In this document: piece by piece, positions 1 to 7,946 of the stretch | Layout: every line of letters begins with the position of its first letter | Position numbering within the stretch: position 1 is the first letter of the stretch | Source of the DNA: Sphingomonas crocodyli | Lineage (GTDB): Bacteria > Pseudomonadota > Alphaproteobacteria > Sphingomonadales > Sphingomonadaceae | Assembly (NCBI RefSeq): GCF_004005865.1 | Contig: NZ_SACN01000001.1 | Location: 2,790,001 to 2,854,000, forward strand | Direction of reading: 5' to 3' | Length of the DNA: 64,000 nucleotides | Program-made: the position numbers and the translations under genes | The notes under the pieces: model-generated | Databases searched by the model: none | Told to the model about the DNA's origin: nothing | Seen by the model: only the letters and a program-made list of their open reading frames with translations

Positions 1-52
1 GGACCGGGCTGCCATTTGGCCGCCGTTCGAGCCGCACTTCACGCGAACGCAT
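1..52 (-). CDS. NADP-dependent MDR-type oxidoreductase, N-terminal fragment (runs off the left edge)
   Basis: Only the first 17 codons lie in the window; the product begins MRSREVRLERRPNGSPV. The S-R-E-V-R-L...R-P-G-P opening is the usual start of zinc-independent medium-chain NADP-dependent oxidoreductases (CurA/YncB/leukotriene-B4-reductase type), which reduce enones or enoyl groups with NADPH. A GGAG ribosome site sits seven bases before the ATG, directly after the stop codon of the acyl-CoA dehydrogenase upstream, so it should belong to the same leftward operon as the P450 and the two acyl-CoA dehydrogenases. The assignment rests on the N-terminus alone. Confidence 0.55.
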   Translation of the reverse strand, partial: MRSREVRLERRPNGSPV

Positions 53-63
53 CGCCAAACTCC

Positions 64-1173
64 TCAATAGCCCGCGAGGCGGGCGTAGCGTTCGCGGTGG
101 AAGGCGCCGTTGCCCCCGGTCGCGTCCGCCGTCGCCGATCGCTTGTAGTACAAGCCGGCGTCATGTTCCTCGGTCATGCCGATACCACCATGCATCTGCA
201 CCATCTCACGCGAGCAGAGGCGCAGCGTGTCGCCCGCGATCGCCTTGGCGAGCGAGACGAGCATGGGGGCATCGTCGCGATCCTCGTCGAGCGCGGCGAG
301 CGCGGCTTCGACCGCAGAGCGGGTCATCAGCAATTCGCCCTGCATCGCGACCGCGCGGTGCTGGAGCGCCTGGAACGAGCCGATCAGCTGGCCGAACTGG
401 ACGCGGGTCTTGAGATAATCGACCGTCGTATCGAACGCCTGCGTCGCGCTGCCGAGCATTTCGGCGGCGAGGCCCGCACGCCCGCGATCGAGAACGCGAT
501 CGAGAAGGGCAGCGCCACCGGTGAGCGCGGCATCGGCGCCCACGATCACGCCGTCGAAGCGGATCAGAGCCGCTTCGCGCCCGTCGATGCGATCGAGACG
601 GGTGCGGGTGACGCCGGCGGCGTCGCCGGGGACGAGGAGCAGGACGATCTCACCGGCTTCGTCGCGCGCGGCAACGATCAGCAGATCGGCGGAGACGCCT
701 TCGGAGACCGGCGCCTTGACGCCGTCGAGGCGGAAACCGTCGCCGTCGCGCTTCGCGGTCAGCTTGACGTTCGCCGGATCGTGGCGGCCATCCTCATCGC
801 AGGCGAACGCGACAATCGCCTCGCCGGTCGCGATGCGCGGAAGCCAGGCGGCCTGCTGTTCGGCATTGCCACCCAGGCGCAGCGCGCTGACGCCCAGCAC
901 GCCCGTTGCGATCAGCGGGGATGCGACGAGGGTGCGCCCCATCTCCTCCAGCACGAGGCCCATGCTGAGATAACCGAAATCGGAGCCGCCATGCTCTTCG
1001 GGAACGAGGATGCCCGCCCAGCCCATCGTGCCGGCAATTTCGGACCACAATTCGGGATCGTGGCCCAGCTTCTCATGCGCGACGCGGCGGAAGGCGGTGA
1101 CGGGCGCGCGATCGGGCACCCATTCGGCCGCCATGTCGCGCAGCATCGTCTGTTCTTCGGTGAGCACCGCCAT
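64..1173 (-). CDS. Acyl-CoA dehydrogenase, second subunit of a tandem pair (369 aa)
   Basis: FAD-dependent acyl-CoA dehydrogenase fold, which introduces an alpha,beta double bond into an acyl-CoA. The start (MAVLTEEQTML) was chosen because the ATG lies two bases after the stop of the preceding acyl-CoA dehydrogenase; a longer reading into that gene would have no homology. The N-terminal helical domain includes a GWAGILVPEEHGGSDFGY stretch, and the C-terminal domain ends with VQMHGGIGMTEEHDAGLYYKR, the FAD/dimer-interface segment. The middle substrate-binding segment is degenerate compared with housekeeping FadE. Two adjacent, dissimilar acyl-CoA dehydrogenases of about 370-390 aa are typical of alpha2-beta2 enzymes in steroid and other ring or side-chain catabolism; here that is inferred only from the tandem layout. 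Confidence 0.9.
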   Translation of the reverse strand: MAVLTEEQTMLRDMAAEWVPDRAPVTAFRRVAHEKLGHDPELWSEIAGTMGWAGILVPEEHGGSDFGYLSMGLVLEEMGRTLVASPLIATGVLGVSALRLGGNAEQQAAWLPRIATGEAIVAFACDEDGRHDPANVKLTAKRDGDGFRLDGVKAPVSEGVSADLLIVAARDEAGEIVLLLVPGDAAGVTRTRLDRIDGREAALIRFDGVIVGADAALTGGAALLDRVLDRGRAGLAAEMLGSATQAFDTTVDYLKTRVQFGQLIGSFQALQHRAVAMQGELLMTRSAVEAALAALDEDRDDAPMLVSLAKAIAGDTLRLCSREMVQMHGGIGMTEEHDAGLYYKRSATADATGGNGAFHRERYARLAGY

Positions 1174-1174
1174 G

Positions 1175-2356
1175 TCAGCGCCCCGGAGCCGGCGCGCTGG
1201 GAAGGCCCAGCAGCACCTTGGCCGCGATATTGTTCTGAATCTCGAAGCTCCCGCCGTAGATCGAGAAGGCGCGCGCGTGGAGCCATTGGTGCGAGGCGTC
1301 GAGCTCGACGTCCGAATAGCCCTCACCGCTCCAGCCGAGGCCCTGCTCGCCAAGGATTTCCATGATCAGGTCGGCGCGCACCTGCGCGACATCCGACCCG
1401 AGATTCTTGAGGACGGGCACCAGCGCGTCGTTGCGCTGTCCCGCCTTACCTTCGGCCGCGATCCGGCCCATCGTCAGGTTATAGGCCTGTGCGCGCATCG
1501 CATGGGCGACGAGCCGGGTGCGCAGATCGCTGTCGGCGATACGGCCTTCGGCGTCGGTGCCCACCCGTTCCTGCGCGAGCGGCAGGAGGGGAACGCCCTC
1601 GCCACGCCCTTCGGACAGGCTGTCGCGTTCGAACTGGAGCAGGCGCTTGGCGATGCCCCAGCCCTTGTTGATTTCACCGACCAGATTTTCCTTGGGCACC
1701 TTCACGGCGTTCAGGAACATCTCGCAGAAATGGGTCGATCCGCTGATCAGCGTGATCGGGCGCGTTTCCACACCCTCGCTTTTCATGTCGATCAGCAGGA
1801 AGGAGATACCGCCCTGCTTCGAGCTGGTATCGGTGCGGACGAGCGCGAAACACCAGTCGGCGTGGTTCGCGCCCGAGGTCCAGATCTTCTGCCCCTCGAC
1901 CAGATAATGATCGCCCATGTCGACGCATTTCGTCTGGAGCGAGGCGAGATCCGAACCGGCGCCGGGTTCGGAAAAGCCCTGGCACCAGCGGGTCACGCCC
2001 TTGGCGACGCCGGGCAGGTGCTGCGCCTTCTGCTCCTCGGTGCCGAACTCCAACAGCGTCGGGCCGAGCATCGTATAGCCGGTCATCTTCATCGGGTTGA
2101 ACGCCCCGATGCGCCGCATTTCCTGCGTCAGGATCTTGGTCTGCTCATGATCGAGCTCACCGCCGCCGTACATCTTCGGCCAGCCCGGAGCGCCCCAGCC
2201 CTTTTCGGCCATGCGATCGCGCCAGACAATCCAGTCGGGATCACCCTCCGCATAGGGGGCGTCATTCTGGTAGGGGACCGGATTCTTGAAGGCGAGCGAG
2301 GGCGGGAAGTTCGCCTCCAGCCACGCACGCGCTTCGGCCCGGAACGCTTCACTCAC
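1175..2356 (-). CDS. Acyl-CoA dehydrogenase, first subunit of a tandem pair (393 aa)
   Basis: FAD-dependent acyl-CoA dehydrogenase. The N-terminal domain carries EKGWGAPGWPKMYGGG, the middle domain the flavin-contact signature CQGFSEPGAGSDLA, and the C-terminal end SIYGGSFEIQNN, where the arginine usual after EIQ is replaced by Asn. The start is a GTG that overlaps the ferredoxin stop (GTGA), so the two genes are translationally coupled. Together with the next gene it probably forms a heteromeric dehydrogenase acting on a bulky acyl-CoA; which subunit carries the catalytic base cannot be decided by eye. It belongs to the leftward P450-ferredoxin-dehydrogenase operon. Confidence 0.92.
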   Translation of the reverse strand: MSEAFRAEARAWLEANFPPSLAFKNPVPYQNDAPYAEGDPDWIVWRDRMAEKGWGAPGWPKMYGGGELDHEQTKILTQEMRRIGAFNPMKMTGYTMLGPTLLEFGTEEQKAQHLPGVAKGVTRWCQGFSEPGAGSDLASLQTKCVDMGDHYLVEGQKIWTSGANHADWCFALVRTDTSSKQGGISFLLIDMKSEGVETRPITLISGSTHFCEMFLNAVKVPKENLVGEINKGWGIAKRLLQFERDSLSEGRGEGVPLLPLAQERVGTDAEGRIADSDLRTRLVAHAMRAQAYNLTMGRIAAEGKAGQRNDALVPVLKNLGSDVAQVRADLIMEILGEQGLGWSGEGYSDVELDASHQWLHARAFSIYGGSFEIQNNIAAKVLLGLPSAPAPGR

Positions 2357-2565
2357 GCGGCGCTGTCCTTCTTATAGTCTTCGATGACGAGCGCGCGTTC
2401 GGGGCACGATTTGGCGCCGAGCCATGCGGCACGCTCCTGCCCCTCGGGCACGTCGATATCGTGATCGAGGATGTAACCCTCATCATCGAGATCGTAGATT
2501 TCGGGCGACTGCGCCCAGCAGCGGGCGTGGCCCGCGCACTTTTCCTTCACGACACGGATTTTCAT
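2353..2565 (-). CDS. P450-associated [3Fe-4S] ferredoxin (70 aa)
   Basis: Small one-electron carrier, probably the donor to the adjacent cytochrome P450. The 70-residue protein has Cys10-x2-His13-x2-Cys16 and Cys54-Pro; the His in place of the second cluster cysteine is the hallmark of P450-linked [3Fe-4S] ferredoxins. The start MKIRVVKEKC was chosen because its ATG overlaps the P450 stop codon (ATGA). No ferredoxin reductase is encoded in the window, so a reductase must act from elsewhere. Confidence 0.92.
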   Translation of the reverse strand: MKIRVVKEKCAGHARCWAQSPEIYDLDDEGYILDHDIDVPEGQERAAWLGAKSCPERALVIEDYKKDSAA

Positions 2566-3785
2566 TGGCCTGCCGCCCCCCAAGCCAGCCGCACGTCTTC
2601 GATCCCGAAGACGTGGCCGCCATAAGTGGTCGGCGCGACATCGTCCTTCAGGCGGAAGGTGGGGATGCGCTTCAGCCATTCCTCCATCGCGATCGCGAGT
2701 TCGCGCCGGGCAAGATGCGACCCGAGGCACCGGTGCGGACCATAAGCAAAGGCGACGTGCCGGTTGTTCGGGCGCGCCAGATCGATCGTATTGGGATCGG
2801 GAAACTCTTCCGGATCGCGGTTCGCGACCATCGACGGGCACGAGATGCGATCGCCCTTCTTGATCTTGATCCCATCATATTCGGTATCGCGCGAAGCGAT
2901 GCGCGTCATGATCACGGTCGGGAAGGCGCGCAGCAGCTCCTCGACGGCCAGAACCACGCCCTTCGGCTCGGCGCGCAGCTCCTCCTGCTGCTTCGGGTTT
3001 TCGGCGAGGTAGCGGAAATCGAAGCCGATGGCGGCGGCGACGGTGTCGAGCCCCGCGACGAACAGGAGCGCGCCCATGCCGACAGCTTCCTTGTCGGTCA
3101 TCTCGCGACCATCAACCTTCGCCTGAACGACGAAGGTCATGAAGTCTTCGGCCGGCTCGCGACGGCGCAGCTCGACCAGTTCCTGCATGAAGGCGATGAC
3201 GGTGCGGATCGCCTCGCCACGTTCCTCCGGCGTGCCGTGGAACTGCTTGTCGGCCCAGCCGAGGAATTCCTCGCGGCGCGACTGGGGCAGGCCCAGGAAT
3301 TCGAGGAACACGCCGACCGCGAACGGAAAGGCGAACTCGTTCATGACTTCGCAGTCATTGCCCTTGGCCTTGATCGCCTCGATCAGCTCGACGGCGCGGG
3401 CGCGGTTGGCGGTTTCCATCGCCATGACGCGCTTGGGGCTGAGCAGCGGGTTGAGCAGCGAGCGATAGGCGCCATGTTCGGGCGGATCGACCTCAAGCGG
3501 GATCGTCGGCAGATCGTAGCCGAGCGCCTTTTCGAAAATCTTGCGGTGCGAGGAGAAGGTCTCCGCATCCTGCAGCACGCGGCGCTGATCCTCGGCACGC
3601 ACGAACACCCAGGTGCCGTAGCCGTCATAGGTGTTGTTCGGCGCATAGAAGACGGGCGGGCCATCATGGAGCGCGGCAAGCGCCCCCTGCGGATCGCCGC
3701 CGCGCATCGGGCACATGCCCGGACCGGTGAAATAGCTGAAGTCTTTTACAAGCTCCGCCGGCACATGATCAGGAACGGTAGCCAT
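2562..3785 (-). CDS. Cytochrome P450 monooxygenase (407 aa)
   Basis: Soluble bacterial class I P450 that would hydroxylate a hydrophobic substrate with O2 and electrons from the adjacent ferredoxin. Visible motifs are the I-helix oxygen-activation segment AGLDT (about 244-248), the K-helix ExxR (E283-R286) and the heme loop FAYGPHRCLG with heme ligand Cys353. Length and lack of a membrane anchor fit soluble bacterial P450s. The ATG at 3785 is preferred over a GTG one codon upstream because a GGGGAG ribosome site is correctly spaced. It is the first gene of the leftward operon with ferredoxin and acyl-CoA dehydrogenases. The CYP family and substrate are not assigned; terpene- and steroid-oxidising P450s are plausible relatives. 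Confidence 0.95.
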   Translation of the reverse strand: MATVPDHVPAELVKDFSYFTGPGMCPMRGGDPQGALAALHDGPPVFYAPNNTYDGYGTWVFVRAEDQRRVLQDAETFSSHRKIFEKALGYDLPTIPLEVDPPEHGAYRSLLNPLLSPKRVMAMETANRARAVELIEAIKAKGNDCEVMNEFAFPFAVGVFLEFLGLPQSRREEFLGWADKQFHGTPEERGEAIRTVIAFMQELVELRRREPAEDFMTFVVQAKVDGREMTDKEAVGMGALLFVAGLDTVAAAIGFDFRYLAENPKQQEELRAEPKGVVLAVEELLRAFPTVIMTRIASRDTEYDGIKIKKGDRISCPSMVANRDPEEFPDPNTIDLARPNNRHVAFAYGPHRCLGSHLARRELAIAMEEWLKRIPTFRLKDDVAPTTYGGHVFGIEDVRLAWGAAGQ

Positions 3786-3797
3786 CACTCTCCCCGG

Positions 3798-3813
3798 TGC
3801 AGTGAAATCTGCA
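3798..3813. promoter_or_regulatory. Inverted repeat TGCAG-N6-CTGCA in front of the P450 gene
   Basis: The 221-bp gap between cofE and the P450 gene (3786-4006) holds no gene that I can support. Just upstream of the P450 ribosome site there is a perfect inverted repeat with five-base arms separated by six bases. Position and symmetry suit an operator for a dimeric repressor. Similar TGCA-type repeats occur in two other intergenic regions of this locus. No clear sigma-70 boxes were identified here. Confidence 0.35.
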
Positions 3814-4006
3814 TCTGTGGTTAGAAATGACGTGGGTGGGATGGCCTGTCAACGGCAATCGGGTTTCTGCACTGTTTTTGCGCATCCGGTCATAATTACC
3901 CGCACGAATCCGGGCATTCGCATAGGGGATGCGCCGCCGCCGATCCTTATGGGAAACCGGGTGTTTCGATACGGTCGGCGAGGATTATCGCCGAGTCGCA
4001 GGCTGT

Positions 4007-4744
4007 TTAGCGGAACAGATCCTCATGCGGCGGGCGCACGATCGCCGCCGCGGGATTGTTCGGCGCGGTCCAGTGGACGCCGCGGACGAGCGCGGCGGGA
4101 ACCCCCTCGGCCCCCTCCCCCGTCGCGAGGCCCGCGGCGCTGGCGACGGCATCGGCGAGCGCGACCTGGGTGACTTCGAGGACGCGGCCATCGCGATCCT
4201 GCTCGCCACGCCGATCGATGAGAGCCGGCAGGCCTGCAGCACCGATCGCGACGTTGACGACGCCGTAGCGCCACGGGCGGCCGAAACTGTCCGAGATGAC
4301 GATCGCGACGCCCAGCGCCTCATGCAGACGCGCGGCGGACGCATCGGGATCCTGCGGTAGCAGCAGCGCATAGCCGTCGCGATCGGGGCCGAGGTTCGAC
4401 TGGTCGATCCCGGCATTGGCCATGACGTGCCCGGTATTGTGGCGCGTGATCAGGACGTGCGGCACCGCGCGGACGATCGCCGACGATTCCGCCTGCACCA
4501 GCGCCACGAGGCGCGGATCCTTACGTGTCGTGGCGGCCAGTTCTTGTGCCGCCGCATCGGGCAGGACCGCGTCGAGCGCGATCATGCGACCTTCGGCCTT
4601 CGACACGATCTTCTGCGTGACGACGAGGACGTCGCCATCACGCAGTTCGATATGCTTCGCGCGCAGCGCATCGGCGAGGAGGGCGGCGAGGTCCGCCCCC
4701 TCCCCCACTTCCCCGATCGCGTCGAGGCCGACGATCTCGATCAT
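4007..4744 (-). CDS. cofE: Coenzyme F420-0:L-glutamate ligase, single-domain CofE type (245 aa)
   Basis: Adds gamma-linked glutamates to F420-0 with GTP in the last steps of coenzyme F420 synthesis. Family features seen: VVTQKIVSKAEGR (41-53), the NAGIDQSN segment (about 110-117), DSFGRPWR (152-159) and the following VAIGAAGL. Length matches archaeal CofE. Mycobacterial FbiB carries an additional C-terminal FMN/nitroreductase-like domain of about 200 residues, which is absent here. The ATG at 4744 overlaps the npdG stop codon (TGATG), so the genes are translationally coupled; a TTG one codon upstream is less likely. It is the last gene of the fbiC-npdG-cofE operon. CofC/FbiD and CofD/FbiA are not in this window. 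Confidence 0.93.
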   Translation of the reverse strand: MIEIVGLDAIGEVGEGADLAALLADALRAKHIELRDGDVLVVTQKIVSKAEGRMIALDAVLPDAAAQELAATTRKDPRLVALVQAESSAIVRAVPHVLITRHNTGHVMANAGIDQSNLGPDRDGYALLLPQDPDASAARLHEALGVAIVISDSFGRPWRYGVVNVAIGAAGLPALIDRRGEQDRDGRVLEVTQVALADAVASAAGLATGEGAEGVPAALVRGVHWTAPNNPAAAIVRPPHEDLFR

Positions 4745-5418
4745 CAATCTTCCAGCGGGATCAGTTCGCCGGTGATGCGGATGCCGGCGCCGTCGACCTT
4801 GTAGGTCTTGTTCATGAAGATCAGCACCGAGGTCAGCGCCTCGGCCGCCGCCGAATTGGCGAGCGCGCCGCCGTGGAGACCACGCAGGCGGGCGGCATCG
4901 GCCAGTTCGACGATCACCGAACGGGCGGCCTTGTCGTCACCGAAGACGAGAACGTCGCAGCCGATATCGTCGTCGGTCGCCAGCTTGTGGGCGGCGACAT
5001 TGTGGAAGCCCGAAACGACGGTGACGCCTTCGCCCAGGATCTGCTGCGCGCGGACGGCGGCGCTGCCTTCGGCCGGCATCTGCACGCGCATCACCTTCGG
5101 CGGGACGAGCGGCACGGTGGTGTCGCACACGATCTTGCCGGCGGCGAAGGGCGCGATCTCGGCGAGCGTCGCATCCTGCGCGGCGAAGGGGACGGTGACG
5201 ATCAGGACATCGCCCGCCGCCGCCGCATCGGCATTGCTGAGGCCCGTCAGCCCGAAGCCCAGTTCCTCGGCCTTCGCGACGGCGCTTTCGGCGCTGCGCG
5301 AACCCAGGATCACCTTGCGTCCCGCCTGCGCGAGCCGGCGGCCGATCGCGGCGCCCAGCTTGCCGGTGCCGCCAATGATCGCGATGGTCGTATCAGGCGA
5401 AGCAGCGTTGGTCGTCAT
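4744..5418 (-). CDS. npdG: NADPH-dependent F420 reductase (F420H2:NADP oxidoreductase, 224 aa)
   Basis: Transfers hydride between NADP(H) and coenzyme F420; in aerobes it generates F420H2. The N-terminus carries the dinucleotide-binding motif IIGGTGKLGAAIG (14-26) followed by LGSRSAESA, typical of the NpdG/Fno family, and VPFAAQ and VVSGFHNVAA later in the chain. The start MTTNAASPD was chosen for its AGGAG ribosome site; it overlaps the end of fbiC by 26 bases and cofE by one. Location between fbiC and cofE strongly supports an F420 role rather than a generic NAD-binding protein. Confidence 0.93.
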   Translation of the reverse strand: MTTNAASPDTTIAIIGGTGKLGAAIGRRLAQAGRKVILGSRSAESAVAKAEELGFGLTGLSNADAAAAGDVLIVTVPFAAQDATLAEIAPFAAGKIVCDTTVPLVPPKVMRVQMPAEGSAAVRAQQILGEGVTVVSGFHNVAAHKLATDDDIGCDVLVFGDDKAARSVIVELADAARLRGLHGGALANSAAAEALTSVLIFMNKTYKVDGAGIRITGELIPLED

Positions 5419-7717
5419 TCTCGTCTCCTGTCGGGGCCGGCCGATCGACCTGCCCATAAAGTGTCGTGCGCTGGCGCACCGGGCGCCCGGCCTTCGCCGC
5501 GACCGCCGCCATTTGCGACGCATCCCAGATCTGGCCGTTCTGCCCACCCGCCGCGCGGGTGATCGATTCATCCATCAGGACGCCGCCGAGATCGTTGACC
5601 CCGGCTTCGAGCGCCTGGAGCACGCCGGCCTCGCCCAGCTTCACCCAGCTTGCCTGAACATTGGTGATCAGCGGGTGGAGGACCAGCCGGCCGACCGCCT
5701 GCATCAGCAGCGCCTCGCGCGCCGAGGGGCCGGAGCGGACCAAAGCCTTACGCCACATCGGCGCCTCCATGTGGACGAAGGGCAGCGGCACGAACTCGGT
5801 GAAGCCGCCCGTCTCCGCCTGCAACTTGCGGATGCGCAGCAAGTGGCGCGCCCAGTGGCGATAGCCCTCGACATGGCCGAACATGATCGTCGCGGTCGAG
5901 CGCAGGCCGACATTGTGCGCGGTGCGCATCACGTTCAGCCATTCCTCGGTATTCACCTTGTCGACGCAGATCTTCTCGCGGATTTCGTCGTCGAGGATTT
6001 CGGCGGCGGTGCCCGGCAGGGTCGAAAGCCCCGCATCCTTCAACCGCGACAGAAACTCGCCGAGCGGCAGGCCGAGCGTCTGCGCGCCATGCGTGACTTC
6101 GAGCGGGGAGAAGGCGTGGATGTGAATGTCGGGCGCCGCCGTCTTCACCGCCTCGAGGATCGAGAGGTAGGTGTTGCCGTCATAGTCCGGATGGATGCCG
6201 CCCTGCAGGCAGACTTCGGTCGCGCCGCGATCCCACGCTTCGGCGGCGCGGCGGCCGACTTCGGCGAGGTCGAGGCGGTAGGCGGGGCCGCGCATCGCCT
6301 TCGTGCTGCCCTTCGAAAAGGCGCAGAAGCCGCATTTGTAGAGGCAGATGTTGGTATAGTTGATGTTGCGGTTGACGACGTAGGTGACCGTCTCCCCCGC
6401 ATTCGCCACGCGCAGCCGGTTCGCCGCGGCGGCGATACGGCCGACCTCCGGCCCTTCGGCGGCGAAGAGGCGGACGATCTCGGCCTCGATTAGTTCCTCA
6501 CCGGCGGTCGCGCGATCGAGGATCGCGTCGAGCCGGGCATCATCGGCGCCCACGCCCGCGGCGGGCATCTGCGGCATCGCATCGGTGCCGCCGGGATGCC
6601 AGCTGTCGACGACCGGAAGCCCCTTGGCATCGACCTGCCGCACGACCGCCTTGGCGATGGCGGGTTCGAGCCAGCGTTCGGCCTCCTGCGCATAAGCGGG
6701 GCCGACCGCGAGGCGTTCGCGCAGCGTCCGCTTCGCCGCGCGGGTGGCGGCGTCGAGCAAAGCGAGGTGCGGCCAGGGCGCTTCGGGGTTCACATGATCG
6801 GGGGTGACCGGCGAAACGCCACCCCAATCGTTGACGCCCGCGCGCAGCAGGGTCGCCAGTTCCTCACCCGCGTGCAGGTTCGGCGGCGCCTGGATCGTCA
6901 TGACCGGGCCGAGGATCAGGCGCGCGGCCGCGATCGTCCAGGCATGGTCCTCCAGCGACGGTTCGGGCGCGTTCGCCATCTTCGTGCCGGGCTTGGCGCG
7001 GAAGTTCTGGATGATGACTTCCTGAATATGGCCGTAGCGCGCGTGCAGATCGCGGATCGCGATCAGCGCCTCGATCCGTTCCTCACGGGTTTCGCCGATG
7101 CCGATCAGCAGTCCGGTCGTGAACGGAATGCCCGCGCGGCCCGCCGCTTCCATCGTCGCGAGACGCGACGACGGCAGCTTGTCGGGCGATCCATAATGCG
7201 GGCCGCCCTTTTCGGAGAGGCGATCCGAGATCGTTTCCAGCATGATGCCCATCGATGCCGAGACGGGGCGGAGGCGGCGGAAATCGGCCTCGTCCATCAT
7301 CCCGGCATTGAGGTGAGGGAGGAGGCCCGTTTCCTCGAACACGAGCTTCGCCATGTCGAGCAGCAGATCGAGCGTCGAGGCATGGCCGCTGGCGTCGAGC
7401 GCGATGCGCGCCGCGGGATGACGATCCTCGGGACGGTCGCCCAGCGTGAACAAAGCCTCACGGCAGCCGGCGGCGACGCCTTCGCGGGCGATGGCCAGAA
7501 CCTCGTCCGCCGACAGATAGGCCTTGCCCGCTTTCTTCGGCGTGGTCGCGAAGGTGCAATAGTGGCACACGTCGCGGCACAGGCGCGTCAGGGGGATGAA
7601 CACCTTGCGCGAATAGGTGACGAGCGCACCATGCCCTTCGAGGGTCATCGCCTCCGCCGCCGCCATCATCGCGTCCAGCGGGCGATCCACCAATGTCCGG
7701 AATTCCGAGTCGTTCAT
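5393..7717 (-). CDS. fbiC: FO synthase, fused radical-SAM protein (FbiC, 774 aa)
   Basis: Makes the deazaflavin chromophore FO (7,8-didemethyl-8-hydroxy-5-deazariboflavin) from tyrosine and a ribityl-diaminouracil. Two complete radical-SAM halves are present: a CofG half with cluster motif C47-x3-C51-x2-C54, and a CofH half with C458-x3-C462-x2-C465 after NRNINYTNI. The fused arrangement is that of actinobacterial FbiC; archaea have separate CofG and CofH. No frameshift or missing cluster cysteine is seen. The ribosome site in front of ATG 7717 is weak. It is first in the leftward fbiC-npdG-cofE operon and divergent from the CoA-transferase operon. Confidence 0.96.
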   Translation of the reverse strand: MNDSEFRTLVDRPLDAMMAAAEAMTLEGHGALVTYSRKVFIPLTRLCRDVCHYCTFATTPKKAGKAYLSADEVLAIAREGVAAGCREALFTLGDRPEDRHPAARIALDASGHASTLDLLLDMAKLVFEETGLLPHLNAGMMDEADFRRLRPVSASMGIMLETISDRLSEKGGPHYGSPDKLPSSRLATMEAAGRAGIPFTTGLLIGIGETREERIEALIAIRDLHARYGHIQEVIIQNFRAKPGTKMANAPEPSLEDHAWTIAAARLILGPVMTIQAPPNLHAGEELATLLRAGVNDWGGVSPVTPDHVNPEAPWPHLALLDAATRAAKRTLRERLAVGPAYAQEAERWLEPAIAKAVVRQVDAKGLPVVDSWHPGGTDAMPQMPAAGVGADDARLDAILDRATAGEELIEAEIVRLFAAEGPEVGRIAAAANRLRVANAGETVTYVVNRNINYTNICLYKCGFCAFSKGSTKAMRGPAYRLDLAEVGRRAAEAWDRGATEVCLQGGIHPDYDGNTYLSILEAVKTAAPDIHIHAFSPLEVTHGAQTLGLPLGEFLSRLKDAGLSTLPGTAAEILDDEIREKICVDKVNTEEWLNVMRTAHNVGLRSTATIMFGHVEGYRHWARHLLRIRKLQAETGGFTEFVPLPFVHMEAPMWRKALVRSGPSAREALLMQAVGRLVLHPLITNVQASWVKLGEAGVLQALEAGVNDLGGVLMDESITRAAGGQNGQIWDASQMAAVAAKAGRPVRQRTTLYGQVDRPAPTGDENDDQRCFA

Positions 7718-7832
7718 GTCAGCAGCCCGTTTTCAAGCCTTCTCTCCACCCTGCTCCTGTCGGGCAAAAGCGCCCGGAAGGCCAGTGTTTCTTATGCAAA
7801 TTGCCGCATCGTTCCGGACATGCGGGATCGAA

Positions 7833-7857
7833 CAATTTGCACAGCTGTGCTAAATTG
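7833..7857. promoter_or_regulatory. 25-bp near-perfect palindrome between fbiC and the CoA-transferase gene
   Basis: A perfect 12-bp palindromic core, GCACAGCTGTGC (7839-7850), is flanked by CAATTT on the left and, after one extra T, AAATTG on the right, so all outer bases also pair. It sits in the 229-bp divergent intergenic region (7718-7946) that must contain both promoters. It is probably an operator for a dimeric regulator controlling both operons. No regulator gene lies within the locus as seen here. Confidence 0.55.
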
Positions 7858-7858
7858 C

Positions 7859-7875
7859 TTGCATCCCCAATGCAA
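7859..7875. promoter_or_regulatory. Inverted repeat TTGCAT-N5-ATGCAA in the fbiC/CoA-transferase intergenic region
   Basis: Perfect six-base arms with a five-base spacer lie one base after the larger palindrome. The AT-rich TGCA-type arms stand out from the high-GC surroundings. It may be a second binding site of the same or another regulator. Confidence 0.42.
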
Positions 7876-7946
7876 CTTTGATTGAGATGGGACAGGTTGA
7901 TCGGCGCCTTTTAACGCGCCGCCCACGAGAATGAGAGAGGATCGAA

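Noticed and set aside
7718..7946. Riboswitch in front of fbiC or the CoA-transferase gene
   Set aside because: The region has DNA palindromes but no conserved aptamer-like structure that I can recognise; operators explain it better.
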